Assembly (NCBI GenBank): GCA_902363045.1
Contig: CABIYX010000040.1
Span: 1 to 24,864 of the forward strand
From: Clostridiales bacterium
GTDB lineage: Bacteria > Bacillota > Clostridia > Oscillospirales > Oscillospiraceae
Direction: 5' to 3'
Length of the DNA: 24,864 nt
A program made the position numbers and the translations under genes. Positions 7,632-15,229 of this stretch are shown here, one piece after another (the first letter of the stretch is position 1; each line of letters begins with the position of its first letter). Under the pieces are notes generated by a model, which worked only from the letters and a program-made list of their open reading frames with translations, was not told the origin of the DNA and searched no databases.

Positions 7632-8840
7632 TCAGTCGTCCTGCTCCTGGTCATACTCCAGGATCTGCCCGGTGCTGCCGTCAATGGTGTACTCATATTC
7701 CATGCCGCCGGAGCGGAATTCTACCTCATACTCCAGACGGCCATCGTCCCAGTCCTGCTGTACCTGGAGGCCGCTGACCTGGCCTTCGGATATTCCGGCG
7801 TGGGTCAGGGCGGCGTCCCTGGCCTGATCCGGTCCGATCCCGGCGATGGAGCCGCCGCCGGAGGCGTTCTGTTCATGCTCCGCCGGATCGGAGGAGAGGA
7901 CAGTGGGCCCGCCGCTGAGAAGCTCCCCGGTGAAGGCGTCCACCAGATACTCCTGTTCGTCACGGCCCGGCTGACTCAGCTCCACCTCGTAGTGGGGGAC
8001 TTCCTCGTCCAGCTCCGGGTCCACCTCGACGGATGCAGAGTCCGCGTCCAGGCCCCCGGCGGCCTCTCTGGCGATGCGGGCGGCCTCCTCCATGCCGATG
8101 GGAATGGCTGGGGCTCCGAGTTTGATGAGATCGCTCAGCTCCTCAACTGTCAGTTTGGCCAGCGCGTCAAAGGACAGGCTGTCGTTCTGGGCGATCACCT
8201 GGTTGACCAGATTGGCCTTTCCGGTGGAGATGTGGTATTCCCGGGCCTGCTGGTCCAGGTCAGCGCTGGCGTCCACGGTCTGGCTGAGAACGGCGGCCCC
8301 TGAGGACTGGGACTGGAGGACGGAGTCCACCGTGCCGGTCAGCTCCTGGCGGAGCCTGGCCGCCCGGTCCTGGTCCTGGTCCTCCACAGAGATCATAATG
8401 GCGGAGGAGAGGCTGTCCAGGTAGCCGCTGCTCACCAGAGCGCCTACCACGGCGTTGACCGCCACCTCCAGCTTGGCGCCCTTCAGATCCGCGCCGCCGC
8501 CCATGCCGGACAGAACGGCCTCGGCCTCCTGGTTCAGAGGGATGCAGGACAGGACCTTCTCCTTTTGGTTGACCTTCAGCTCGATGCTGGGGTTGACGTC
8601 CAGAGAGACCACAGAGGCCACAGCGTTGGCCCGCTGGTAAAAGACGCCCCCGGTTCCGCCCACCAGGACCAGGGTGAGGCAGGCGGCGATGAGCGCCCTT
8701 GCGTGGCTTCTCCGCCTCGGGCGGAAGGGGACCACGGCTTCTGTCCGGGGGACGCAGCGGGAGAGCACCCCGGACAGATCGTCCGGGGCGGCGGCGTCCA
8801 GCGCCTGTCTCAGGCGGCGTTCCAGTTCCTGATCTGTCAT
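7632..8840 (-). CDS. RsgI-like anti-sigma factor with PepSY sensor domains
   Basis: A 402-residue single-pass membrane protein. A short basic cytoplasmic N-terminus (1-48) is followed by a membrane helix (about 49-66), then the RsgI-like juxtamembrane domain with SVVSLDVNPSIELKVNQKEK (about 77-95) and two C-terminal PepSY domains (about 255-325 and 335-400, each ending with a DAFTGELL- or DGSTGQIL-type strand). In characterised RsgI proteins the Asn-Pro bond of the DVNPS motif is self-cleaved as part of signalling; here that would be Asn83-Pro84. The start codon overlaps the sigma-factor stop by 4 bp, the usual coupling of a sigma factor with its inhibitor. It probably holds the sigma factor at the membrane until an external signal arrives. 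Signal unknown. Confidence 0.82.
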   Translation of the reverse strand: MTDQELERRLRQALDAAAPDDLSGVLSRCVPRTEAVVPFRPRRRSHARALIAACLTLVLVGGTGGVFYQRANAVASVVSLDVNPSIELKVNQKEKVLSCIPLNQEAEAVLSGMGGGADLKGAKLEVAVNAVVGALVSSGYLDSLSSAIMISVEDQDQDRAARLRQELTGTVDSVLQSQSSGAAVLSQTVDASADLDQQAREYHISTGKANLVNQVIAQNDSLSFDALAKLTVEELSDLIKLGAPAIPIGMEEAARIAREAAGGLDADSASVEVDPELDEEVPHYEVELSQPGRDEQEYLVDAFTGELLSGGPTVLSSDPAEHEQNASGGGSIAGIGPDQARDAALTHAGISEGQVSGLQVQQDWDDGRLEYEVEFRSGGMEYEYTIDGSTGQILEYDQEQDD

Positions 8841-9412
8841 CGGACGTCATCTCCTTCCAGCTGTAACTTCAGCTTTTTCAGTGCGCGGTGGTATTTGGAC
8901 AGGACAGTGGCCAGTGGGAGCTCCAGCAGCTGTGCGATCTCCCGGTGCTTCAGGCCGGTGACAGCGTGGAGGAGCACGATCCGCCGGGACTGCTCCTCCA
9001 GAGTGCCCAGGGCCTGCTCCAGCAGAGCCCGGTCCTCGGGGGATACGCTGGGGGTGTCCGCGGGGATGGCCAGCCACTGCTCCTCCTCCAGTCCGGACTC
9101 CCGGCCCCGGCTCCGGAGATTCATCAGGGCCAGATTCCGGGTCACCGTCAGGATCCAGCCCATAGGGGAGCCCTGGGACTGATACTGGGGCGCGCTGTCC
9201 CAGATCCGGACGAAGGCGTCCTGAGCGATGTCCTGGGCGTCCTGTGGTTTTTTTACATAGGACAGGGCCAGGCCGTACACCGCCGTGCGGGTGAGGCGGT
9301 ATAGCCGGGCCAGAGCGTCCCGGTCGCCGGCGGCCACTCCGGCCAGCAGCCGGTCCAGCTCCCTGCGGCTCTCCGCCCCGTCCTGTTCGATTGTCTGCGG
9401 CAGCGTCAGCAT
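8837..9412 (-). CDS. ECF-type RNA polymerase sigma factor
   Basis: A 191-residue group IV sigma factor. Region 2 (about 25-95) shows LYRLTRTAVYGLALSYVKKPQDAQDIAQDAFVRIW and the TRNLALMNLRSR helix. Region 4 (about 130-185) shows the helix-turn-helix LKHREIAQLLELPLATVLSKYHRALKKLK. It is first in an operon with the RsgI-like anti-sigma factor, overlapping it by 4 bp. The ATG follows an AGGAG ribosome site. No convincing promoter of known class is seen in the 125 bp upstream; autoregulation is likely by analogy but not shown. Confidence 0.92.
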   Translation of the reverse strand: MLTLPQTIEQDGAESRRELDRLLAGVAAGDRDALARLYRLTRTAVYGLALSYVKKPQDAQDIAQDAFVRIWDSAPQYQSQGSPMGWILTVTRNLALMNLRSRGRESGLEEEQWLAIPADTPSVSPEDRALLEQALGTLEEQSRRIVLLHAVTGLKHREIAQLLELPLATVLSKYHRALKKLKLQLEGDDVR

Positions 9413-9539
9413 AATCCATTTCTCCTGTCATACCAGTAATGCGCGGGAAGCGGGTTTTATTGCGCCGGGGGAAAATTTTTTTCTTTGCGGCGGGACCCGG
9501 CATTGGAAACTCTTTTCTTAGCATAAGCGATTTGAAGGG

Positions 9540-9568
9540 AAAAAACAAGAGCCGCGGCGCGGCTCTTG
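9540..9568 (-). terminator. Intrinsic terminator of the amidohydrolase gene
   Basis: On the minus strand, a perfect 10-bp GC-rich stem (9568-9559 with 9555-9546) and a 3-nt loop are followed by a T-run (9545-9540). It lies 16 bp past the amidohydrolase stop codon and also insulates the sigma-factor operon from readthrough. Confidence 0.88.
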
Positions 9569-9584
9569 CAGCGGATCGGACCGG

Positions 9585-11165
9585 TCACAGGGAATTTTTT
9601 TGGTAGACCCACTCTCCGCCCTTACAGGCGGCCATCACCTGGATCTCCCGTAGCGCCTCTTTCGGCACGGTCAGGGGATCCCGGTCCAGGATTACAAAGT
9701 CCGCCGCCATGCCGGGGGCGATGGCGCCCAGCTCCCGCTCCCGAAAGTACTGGAAGGCGGCGGAGGTGGTCACAGCCCGCAGGGCGTCCAGAACGGGGAT
9801 CTCCTCCTCCGGGCCCAGGTGGACGCCCGACTGGGTGCGTCGGTTGGCGGCGCACCAGAGGGTCTCCAGCATATCCGGCTGGATCACCGGGGCGTCCTGG
9901 TGAAAGGTGAAGGGGATCCCCAGTTCCAGGGCGCTGCGGGCCGGGCTGATGCGGCTGGCCCGCTCCGGTCCGAAGTTGCGCAGATGGACGTCTCCCCAGT
10001 GGTAGACATGGGCCACGAAGAAGGACACCACCGCTCCCAGCTCCTTCACCCGGGGCAGCTGGTCGGGAGCCAGCAGCTGCCCGTGGATGATCACCGGCCG
10101 CAGCTGGGCCATCTCGGGGTGCTTCTGTTCCACCCGGGCCAGGCAGCGGAGGAACTGCTCCGCCGCCCCGTCCCCATTGCAGTGGCACAGCAGCTGGGTG
10201 CGCCGCAGGCAGGCCAGCTCCATGGCCTCCTCCAGGGCCGCGTCCTCCATCGTGCCGTATCCCCGGTAGTCCGCCTCCCCGGCGTATGGCTCCCGCATCC
10301 AGGCGGTGCGCCCCTGGGGAGAGCCGTCCAGATAGACCTTCATTCCGCCGATCCTCAGATGGCGCTCCGGGGGCAGCGCGCCGAATCGCTCTGCCGCGGC
10401 GTCGTAGGCCTGGGGGGAGGGGTAGACCACCAGGTCCAGCTTCAAAATACCGGAGTCCAGCAGCATCTGATACATGGGGAACATCTCCTCCACCGCCATG
10501 CCGTCCTGGATGGTGGTGATGCCGTGGGCGGCGTACTGCTCCTGGGCCCTGGCATAGGCGGACAGCAGCTGGTCCGGCGGGGTGGGGGGCAGCTGCTTCA
10601 GATAGGTGAAGAAGGCGTTCTCCTCCAAATATCCTGTAAGGCATCTATCCTTTACCCCAATTTTCCCTCCAGGTGGTACCGGGGTTTCCGGGGTGATCCA
10701 CAGGGCGGACAGGGCGGCGGAGTTCATCAGCCCCATGTGCCCAGACTTGTGGTGGATCACCAGAGGGTGTCCGGGGGCCATGGCGTCCAGCTGCTCCAGG
10801 GTAGGGTCTGCCAGACCGGGCATTCGGTTGTTGTCATAGTCCCGGGCGGCCACCCAGGAGCCGGGGGAGGGGGAGGTCTCCGAAAGGAAACGGCCGATCC
10901 GCTGTGCGATCTCCTCCACGGAACCGGCCCCCTCCAGAGAGACCTGGAGACAGGCGGAGGCCATCTGGGAGAAGTGGCTGTGTGGGTCGATGAAGCCGGG
11001 CAGCAGGGTGGACCCTTTCAAATCCACCCGTCGGCCGGCGTCCATGGCCTCCAGCCGGTCCAGACTGCCCGCGGCCAAAATGTTTCCACCCTCCACCAGC
11101 ACCGCCTGGACGTACAGCGGGTCGGACATGGTAAGGATGGGGCCGCCGAAATAAAGAGTTTTCAT
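9585..11165 (-). CDS. YtcJ-like amidohydrolase (Amidohydro_3 family)
   Basis: A 526-residue metal-dependent hydrolase of the composite-domain amidohydrolase superfamily. Metal-binding signatures seen are HxH in GFIDPHSHFS (His62 and His64), a later VIIHGQLL, HCNGDGA and the terminal-barrel HQDAPV. The N- and C-terminal strands (1-55 and about 480-526, with APGMAADFVILDRDPL) form the small beta-sandwich domain. Relatives hydrolyse N-substituted formamides and other exocyclic amides, but the substrate here is unknown. No signal peptide, so cytoplasmic. It is divergent from an SDR gene across a shared regulatory region. The ATG follows GAGGTGA at a good distance. Confidence 0.88.
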   Translation of the reverse strand: MKTLYFGGPILTMSDPLYVQAVLVEGGNILAAGSLDRLEAMDAGRRVDLKGSTLLPGFIDPHSHFSQMASACLQVSLEGAGSVEEIAQRIGRFLSETSPSPGSWVAARDYDNNRMPGLADPTLEQLDAMAPGHPLVIHHKSGHMGLMNSAALSALWITPETPVPPGGKIGVKDRCLTGYLEENAFFTYLKQLPPTPPDQLLSAYARAQEQYAAHGITTIQDGMAVEEMFPMYQMLLDSGILKLDLVVYPSPQAYDAAAERFGALPPERHLRIGGMKVYLDGSPQGRTAWMREPYAGEADYRGYGTMEDAALEEAMELACLRRTQLLCHCNGDGAAEQFLRCLARVEQKHPEMAQLRPVIIHGQLLAPDQLPRVKELGAVVSFFVAHVYHWGDVHLRNFGPERASRISPARSALELGIPFTFHQDAPVIQPDMLETLWCAANRRTQSGVHLGPEEEIPVLDALRAVTTSAAFQYFRERELGAIAPGMAADFVILDRDPLTVPKEALREIQVMAACKGGEWVYQKNSL

Positions 11166-11245
11166 CTCAAATCACCTCATTGCAGCTCGGGTCCCGCCAT
11201 AGGGCGGCGGCCTGGGCATAGGATGGGAAACGATGGGTGTCAAAC

Positions 11246-11274
11246 AGCATATTGAGGACTGACGGGACTGTCAA
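11246..11274 (-). promoter_or_regulatory. Promoter of the amidohydrolase gene
   Basis: On the minus strand, consensus TTGACA (11274-11269), a 17-bp spacer and TATGCT (11251-11246). The -10 element lies exactly 78 bp from the centre of the GTGAT-N3-ATCAC site, matching the arrangement at the Crp-type gene. Confidence 0.75.
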
Positions 11275-11322
11275 CCGTTTCTCCTCTGATTTTACAATTC
11301 GTTTACAGACCGGCGGTTCAGG

Positions 11323-11335
11323 GTGATCATATCAC
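11323..11335. promoter_or_regulatory. Operator GTGAT-N3-ATCAC, amidohydrolase/SDR intergenic
   Basis: A perfect inverted repeat with 5-bp arms and a 3-bp centre. An identical pair of arms, flanked by the same G, occurs at 13020-13032. The centre is 29 bp from the start of the SDR -10 element, placing it near -41, the place of a class II Crp/Fnr activator. The arms resemble CRP half-sites (GTGA), but CRP/FNR sites have a 4-bp centre, so the assignment to the neighbouring regulator is inference. Confidence 0.65.
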
Positions 11336-11357
11336 AGAACCGGCGGCCGCTTTCTGC

Positions 11358-11363
11358 TAGACT
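11358..11363 (+). promoter_or_regulatory. Activator-type promoter of the SDR gene
   Basis: A -10 element TAGACT with an upstream TG (extended -10, TGC before it) and no recognisable -35 (CAGAAC at the expected place). Such promoters usually need an activator; the operator at 11323-11335 overlaps the -35 region. Confidence 0.5.
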
Positions 11364-11397
11364 AAAACCAACAAAACCTGGAAAGGCGGTCTTGAAT

Positions 11398-12144
11398 ATG
11401 AGGCTGAAGGATAAAGTAGCGCTGATCACCGGTGGCAGCAGAGGCATTGGCTTTGCCACCGCGGACAGGTTTCTTCAGGAGGGGGCGGTGGTCATCCTGA
11501 CGGCGAGCTCCCAGGGGTCGGCTGATCGGGCGGTGGCCCGGCTGAAGGAAAAGCATCCCGGCGGGACCGTGGCCGGGATCAGCCCGGACCTGTCCAGCCT
11601 GGAGTCGGTCCGGGCGGCGTTTCAAGAGGCTACCTCGGTCTATGGATGCATTGATATTCTGGTGAACAACGCCGGGGTGTCGGAGAGCACCCCCTTCATG
11701 GAGTACACCGAGGAGACCTTTGACAAGGTGATGGACCTGAACATCAAAGGGGTGTTCAACGCCACCCGCGCCGCCGCTGAGTGCATGGTGGCCAGGGGAG
11801 CGGGCGTCATCCTCTCCACCTCCTCCATGGTCAGTATTTCCGGCCAGCCCAGCGGTTTTGCATACCCAGCGTCCAAATTTGCGGTGAACGGGCTGACGGT
11901 CTCTCTGGCCCGGGAGCTGGGTCCCATGGGGATCCGGGTCAACGCGGTGGCCCCCGGCATCACGGAGACGGATATGATGAAGGCGGTGCCGAAGGAGGTC
12001 CTCGATCCCATGATCGCCCGGATCCCCCTGCGGCGGCTTGGACAGCCGGAGGACATTGCCAACGCCTTTGTGTTTCTGGCCTCGGATGAGGCGTCCTACA
12101 TCACCGGCGTTGTGCTGAGTGTGGACGGCATGGCCCGGACCTGA
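11398..12144 (+). CDS. Short-chain dehydrogenase/reductase (FabG-like)
   Basis: A 248-residue classical SDR oxidoreductase using NAD(P)H. The cofactor-binding glycine motif TGGSRGIG is at residues 12-19, NNAG is at about 88-91, and the catalytic Ser-Tyr-Lys set is in SSMVSISG and YPASK (about 140-160). The C-terminus ends with the substrate-loop and dimer motif YITGVVLSVDGMART. It resembles 3-oxoacyl-ACP reductases and sugar- or steroid-type dehydrogenases, which sequence alone cannot separate. A fatty-acid role is unlikely, as no fab genes are near. The ATG at 11398 fits the SDR start; the longer ORF would begin inside the operator. It is probably controlled by the operator upstream. Confidence 0.9.
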   Translation: MRLKDKVALITGGSRGIGFATADRFLQEGAVVILTASSQGSADRAVARLKEKHPGGTVAGISPDLSSLESVRAAFQEATSVYGCIDILVNNAGVSESTPFMEYTEETFDKVMDLNIKGVFNATRAAAECMVARGAGVILSTSSMVSISGQPSGFAYPASKFAVNGLTVSLARELGPMGIRVNAVAPGITETDMMKAVPKEVLDPMIARIPLRRLGQPEDIANAFVFLASDEASYITGVVLSVDGMART

Positions 12145-12183
12145 TGCTGGCAACAAGACAGCGTAAATCTGAAATAAAACAGA

Positions 12184-12228
12184 AAACGGGAGCATTTTGG
12201 GGACGGCGTCCTCAGAATGTTCCCGTTT
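12184..12228. terminator. Bidirectional terminator between SDR and Crp-type genes
   Basis: A continuous 21-bp stem (12184-12204 with 12208-12228; three G-U pairs on the plus-strand RNA) with a 3-nt loop lies between convergent stops at 12144 and 12254. On the minus strand it is followed by a T-rich stretch, and on the plus strand its 3' arm ends in TTT. Confidence 0.75.
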
Positions 12229-12253
12229 GATATGATATGCGCGGCAGGGCGTC

Positions 12254-12913
12254 CTATGCGTGCTGTAATTCCTCCAGCCGGGCCGGATCCAGGATCCGAA
12301 CGGCGCCCCTGGACAGCTTGACCATCCCCTCGCTCTGGAAGTACCGGAGCATCCGGGTGATCACCTCACGGTGGGAGCCCAGATGGTTGGCTATGGTCTC
12401 GTGGGTGAGCTTCAGCTCCTCCGTTCCCTCAATATGGGATTCCTCCAGCAGAAACGCCGCAACACGCTTGTCCAGGCTCTTCCACATGATCTGCTCAATG
12501 AGCCACATGACCTCAGAGAAGCGGGAGGCCATCAGCTCGTTGGTGTAGTTTGCCACCGGGGCGGATTCCTCCATGATCTCCCGGTACAGCTCCGCCGGGA
12601 TGAGCCAGAGGTCTGTGTCCTTCTCCGCCGCAATGGTTACATCGAACTGGATGGACCGCATGATGCAGGAGGCGGAGAACAGGCACATATCCATGTCAAA
12701 CAGCCGGTAGAGGGTGATCTCCCGCCCCTCCTCCGAGAGAATATAGGCCCGCAGCTGTCCGGACTGGATCAAAAGCAGTCCGGTGCAGTCCATGCTCCCG
12801 TTGTGGAGCACCGTCCCCTTTTTTACGCTTCTGGTGATGAGACTGCCCAGCAGGCGGTCCTGCTGGGGCTTGGTCAGTTTGTCCCATACGGGGAACACAG
12901 CTTGAAATTCCAT
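12254..12913 (-). CDS. Crp/Fnr-family transcriptional regulator
   Basis: A 219-residue regulator with an N-terminal cyclic-nucleotide-binding-type beta-roll (about 15-115), dimer helix (about 120-150) and C-terminal winged helix-turn-helix LTHETIANHLGSHREVITRM (169-188). The recognition helix has R182-E183-x3-R187, the same spacing as the Arg180-Glu181-Arg185 set by which E. coli CRP reads GTGA. It lacks the four-cysteine Fe-S cluster of FNR but has Cys77 and Cys83 (CLFSASC) in the beta-roll, which could be redox-active. Divergent from the thioredoxin operon, so a redox-responsive activator of that operon is a reasonable inference. The start at 12913 is chosen because the promoter -10 (12943-12948) overlaps the longer ORF. 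Confidence 0.88.
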   Translation of the reverse strand: MEFQAVFPVWDKLTKPQQDRLLGSLITRSVKKGTVLHNGSMDCTGLLLIQSGQLRAYILSEEGREITLYRLFDMDMCLFSASCIMRSIQFDVTIAAEKDTDLWLIPAELYREIMEESAPVANYTNELMASRFSEVMWLIEQIMWKSLDKRVAAFLLEESHIEGTEELKLTHETIANHLGSHREVITRMLRYFQSEGMVKLSRGAVRILDPARLEELQHA

Positions 12914-12942
12914 GGGGCGGTCTCCCTCCTTTGTTCCAGAAC

Positions 12943-12971
12943 AGTATACTGTGCTGACCGGCATCTGTCAA
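12943..12971 (-). promoter_or_regulatory. Sigma-A promoter of the Crp-type gene
   Basis: On the minus strand, consensus TTGACA (12971-12966), a 17-bp spacer and TATACT (12948-12943). The start near 12936 gives a short leader containing the AAAGGAGGG ribosome site. The -10 is exactly 78 bp from the centre of the operator at 13020-13032. Confidence 0.85.
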
Positions 12972-13019
12972 ATCGATGGGAGTAAGATGGCGGAAAAACA
13001 GGCCGGCCTGTCCGTTTTG

Positions 13020-13032
13020 GTGATAAGATCAC
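13020..13032. promoter_or_regulatory. Operator GTGAT-N3-ATCAC, Crp-type/trx intergenic
   Basis: A second copy of the inverted repeat at 11323-11335: same arms and 3-bp centre, with different centre bases. Its centre (13026) lies 29 bp before the trxA -10 element and 78 bp from the -10 of the divergent regulator gene. Both distances are identical to those in the amidohydrolase/SDR region. Confidence 0.7.
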
Positions 13033-13054
13033 GGAAGAAGACGGCTCTGTTGGT

Positions 13055-13060
13055 TACAAT
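13055..13060 (+). promoter_or_regulatory. Activator-type promoter of the trx operon
   Basis: A good -10 element (TACAAT) lacks a recognisable -35: the expected place holds CGGAAG, just next to the operator. The operator centre would be near -41, a class II activator position. Confidence 0.6.
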
Positions 13061-13092
13061 ACAGACAAATCAAAGAAAAGGAGCTGACTGTG

Positions 13093-13416
13093 ATGTCTGC
13101 TGTGAATATGGATCAAAAGCTGTTTGCCGAGCTGCTGGAAGGGGACCGGCCCGTGCTGGTGGATTTTTGGGCCCCCTGGTGCGGCTACTGCCGCAGGATC
13201 AGCGCCCCATACGACAGGATCGCGGAGGAGTATCAGGACCGCCTGGTGGTGGGCAAGGTCAATGTGGACGCGGAGACCCAGCTGGCCCAGGCGGAGCGGA
13301 TCGAGGTGCTTCCCACCCTGGTGCTGTACCGGGACGGGAAGGCGGTTGGCTCCATCGTCGCCCCCGAGTCCAAGGCCATGATCGAGACGTTTATTCAGGA
13401 AGCCCTTGCGAAGTAA
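13093..13416 (+). CDS. trxA: Thioredoxin
   Basis: A 107-residue cytoplasmic thioredoxin that reduces protein disulfides and is itself reduced by the TrxB encoded next. The active site is WCGYC (Cys30 and Cys33) instead of the classic WCGPC; Tyr in place of Pro usually changes redox potential. Other thioredoxin marks are VLVDFWAPWC, KVNVD and the cis-proline in VLPTLVLYRDGK. GGAG stands 9 bp before the ATG; a GTG one codon earlier is possible. First gene of a five-gene operon, 15 bp before trxB. Confidence 0.92.
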   Translation: MSAVNMDQKLFAELLEGDRPVLVDFWAPWCGYCRRISAPYDRIAEEYQDRLVVGKVNVDAETQLAQAERIEVLPTLVLYRDGKAVGSIVAPESKAMIETFIQEALAK

Positions 13417-13431
13417 AGGAGGCAGAGCACG

Positions 13432-14361
13432 ATGACACACGGCCGTGTTTATGATATGATCGTTGTCGGCGGCGGACCCGGCGGCTATACCGCTGCCCTC
13501 TACGCCGCCCGGGCGGGGCTGGATACGCTGGTCCTGGAGAAGCTGTCCGCCGGGGGACAGATGGCGCTGACCCAGCAGATCGACAACTACCCCGGCTTTG
13601 AGGACAGCGTAGACGGCTTCACCCTGGCGGAGAAAATGCAGGCCCAGGCGGAACGGTTCGGCGCGCGGACCGAGTACGCCCAGGTGGAGCGGCTGGATCT
13701 CACCGCCAGCCCCAAGGTGCTGGAGACCAGCGAGGGGACCTTTTTTGGCAAGACGGTCGTTTTTGCCACCGGAGCCGGCCCGAGAAAGCTGGGCGTGGAC
13801 CACGAGGAGGCGCTGGTGGGCCGGGGCGTGGCCTACTGCGCCGCCTGCGACGGAATGTTTTACAAGGGCAAGACCGTTGTTGTGGTGGGCGGGGGCAACT
13901 CCGCCGCCGCGGACGCCCTCCTGCTCAGCCGGATCGCGAAGAAGGTCATCCTGGTCCACCGCCGGGACGCCCTCCGGGCGACCAAGATCTACCACGAGCC
14001 GCTGAAGCAGGCGGAAAATCTGGAATTCCGCTGGAACAGCGCGGTCACCGCCCTTGTGTACGGCGACCGGCTGACCGGCGTGCAGCTGAAGGATGTAAAC
14101 AGCGGTGCGGTCTCTCACCTGGACTGCGACGGCCTGTTCATCAGCGTGGGAAGAACGCCGGCCACAGAGCTGGTGCGGGGACAGCTGGAGCTGGATCCCG
14201 GCGGCTATATCCTGGCCGGAGAGACCACTGAGACCAATATTCCCGGCGTGTTTGCCGTGGGCGACGTGCGGACCAAGCGCCTGCGCCAGGTGGTGACGGC
14301 GGTGTCTGACGGCGCTGTGGCGGTCCACATGGCGGAAGAATACCTGGCAGGGGGGACTTAA
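13432..14361 (+). CDS. trxB: Thioredoxin reductase
   Basis: A 309-residue FAD enzyme that passes electrons from a pyridine nucleotide to thioredoxin. Features in order are the FAD-binding GGGPGGYTAALYAARAGL (about 13-30), GGQMALTQQIDNYPGF, the redox CxxC in YCAACDG (Cys136 and Cys139), the second dinucleotide motif GGGNSAAADALLLS with the following HRRDALRA (typical NADPH-type arginines), and the C-terminal FAD motif GVFAVGDVRTKRLRQVVTAVSDGAVA. Length is normal. Second in the thiol-redox operon, with a GGAGG ribosome site in the short gap after trxA. Confidence 0.95.
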   Translation: MTHGRVYDMIVVGGGPGGYTAALYAARAGLDTLVLEKLSAGGQMALTQQIDNYPGFEDSVDGFTLAEKMQAQAERFGARTEYAQVERLDLTASPKVLETSEGTFFGKTVVFATGAGPRKLGVDHEEALVGRGVAYCAACDGMFYKGKTVVVVGGGNSAAADALLLSRIAKKVILVHRRDALRATKIYHEPLKQAENLEFRWNSAVTALVYGDRLTGVQLKDVNSGAVSHLDCDGLFISVGRTPATELVRGQLELDPGGYILAGETTETNIPGVFAVGDVRTKRLRQVVTAVSDGAVAVHMAEEYLAGGT

Positions 14362-14362
14362 T

Positions 14363-14569
14363 GTGAAGAAGAAAAAATGGCTCCGCCCGGTGCTGTTCAC
14401 CCTGGGCGGAGGACTGGCCGGGCTGGCATATTATAGTTTTGTTGGGTGTGCCGCCGGCGGCTGTGCCATCGCCTCCAACCCTGTCGCCTCCGTGCTCTAT
14501 CTGGGGCTGGTGGGATGGCTGCTGTCCGGACTGTTTGAAAGGGAGCGCGGGGACGGATGCAATATGTGA
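14363..14569 (+). CDS. DUF6132-type small membrane protein
   Basis: A 68-residue protein with two membrane segments (about 8-28 and 38-58) around a conserved-looking FVGCAAGGCAIASNP loop. This Cys-x4-Cys plus SNP pattern matches small DUF6132 proteins often found beside thioredoxin and CcdA genes, so a role in membrane thiol chemistry is plausible but unproven. It uses a GTG start 1 bp after the trxB stop, with a G-rich site 8 bp upstream. Its end overlaps the start of ccdA by 13 bp. Confidence 0.78.
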   Translation: MKKKKWLRPVLFTLGGGLAGLAYYSFVGCAAGGCAIASNPVASVLYLGLVGWLLSGLFERERGDGCNM

Positions 14570-15219
14570 TCGCGTTTCTGGAGGGGATCATCACCTTCAT
14601 TTCCCCCTGTCTGCTGCCCATGCTGCCCATCTACCTCTCCTATTTCGCGGGCGGCGGGGCGCGGAGCCTGGGGCGGACGCTGCGGGGCGCGTCCGGCTTT
14701 GTCACAGGCTTTACCCTGGTGTTCACGGCCCTGGGGGCGCTGGCCGGGACGTTGGGCGGCTTTTTGCAGGAGCATCAGACCGCGGTGAACCTGGTATCGG
14801 GCGGTGTAGTGATCCTCTTCGGACTGAACTTTTTGGGCGTGATCCGGCTTGGGCTGTTCCGGGGCTCCAGACGGGCCGCCCCGGCCAGCTGCGTGGGCTT
14901 TTTCCCGGCGCTGCTCCTGGGGATCGTGTTTTCTGTGGGCTGGACGCCCTGCGTGGGCGCTTTTCTCGGCTCGGCCCTGATGCTGGCCTCCCAGCAGGGG
15001 CACATGGCGGAGGGCGTGCTGATGCTGCTGGCCTATTCTCTGGGGCTGGGGATCCCGTTCCTGCTCAGCGCTGTGCTCATTGATTCTCTGAAATCCACGT
15101 TTGACTGGATCAAACAGCACTATGGGGTCATCAACCGTATCTGCGGCGGGCTGCTGGTCCTCCTCGGCATCCTGATGGCAACGGGATCGCTGGGGCGGCT
15201 GCTGGCGCTGCTGAATTGA
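14557..15219 (+). CDS. ccdA: CcdA-type thiol-disulfide transmembrane electron carrier
   Basis: A 220-residue membrane protein with six predicted membrane helices, homologous to CcdA and the central part of DsbD. It carries reducing power from cytoplasmic thioredoxin across the membrane to extracytoplasmic thiol proteins. The two redox cysteines are in FISPCLLP (Cys18) and GWTPCVGAF (Cys132). The start overlaps the upstream small gene by 13 bp, and the TlpA-like gene follows 10 bp later, giving a complete relay: TrxB to TrxA to CcdA to the TlpA-like protein. Confidence 0.92.
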   Translation: MQYVIAFLEGIITFISPCLLPMLPIYLSYFAGGGARSLGRTLRGASGFVTGFTLVFTALGALAGTLGGFLQEHQTAVNLVSGGVVILFGLNFLGVIRLGLFRGSRRAAPASCVGFFPALLLGIVFSVGWTPCVGAFLGSALMLASQQGHMAEGVLMLLAYSLGLGIPFLLSAVLIDSLKSTFDWIKQHYGVINRICGGLLVLLGILMATGSLGRLLALLN

Positions 15220-15229
15220 GGAGGGGCTT

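Noticed and set aside
13054..14400. 448-residue minus-strand ORF over trxA-trxB
   Set aside because: Complement of two unmistakable genes; His-, Gln- and Gly-rich shadow composition.
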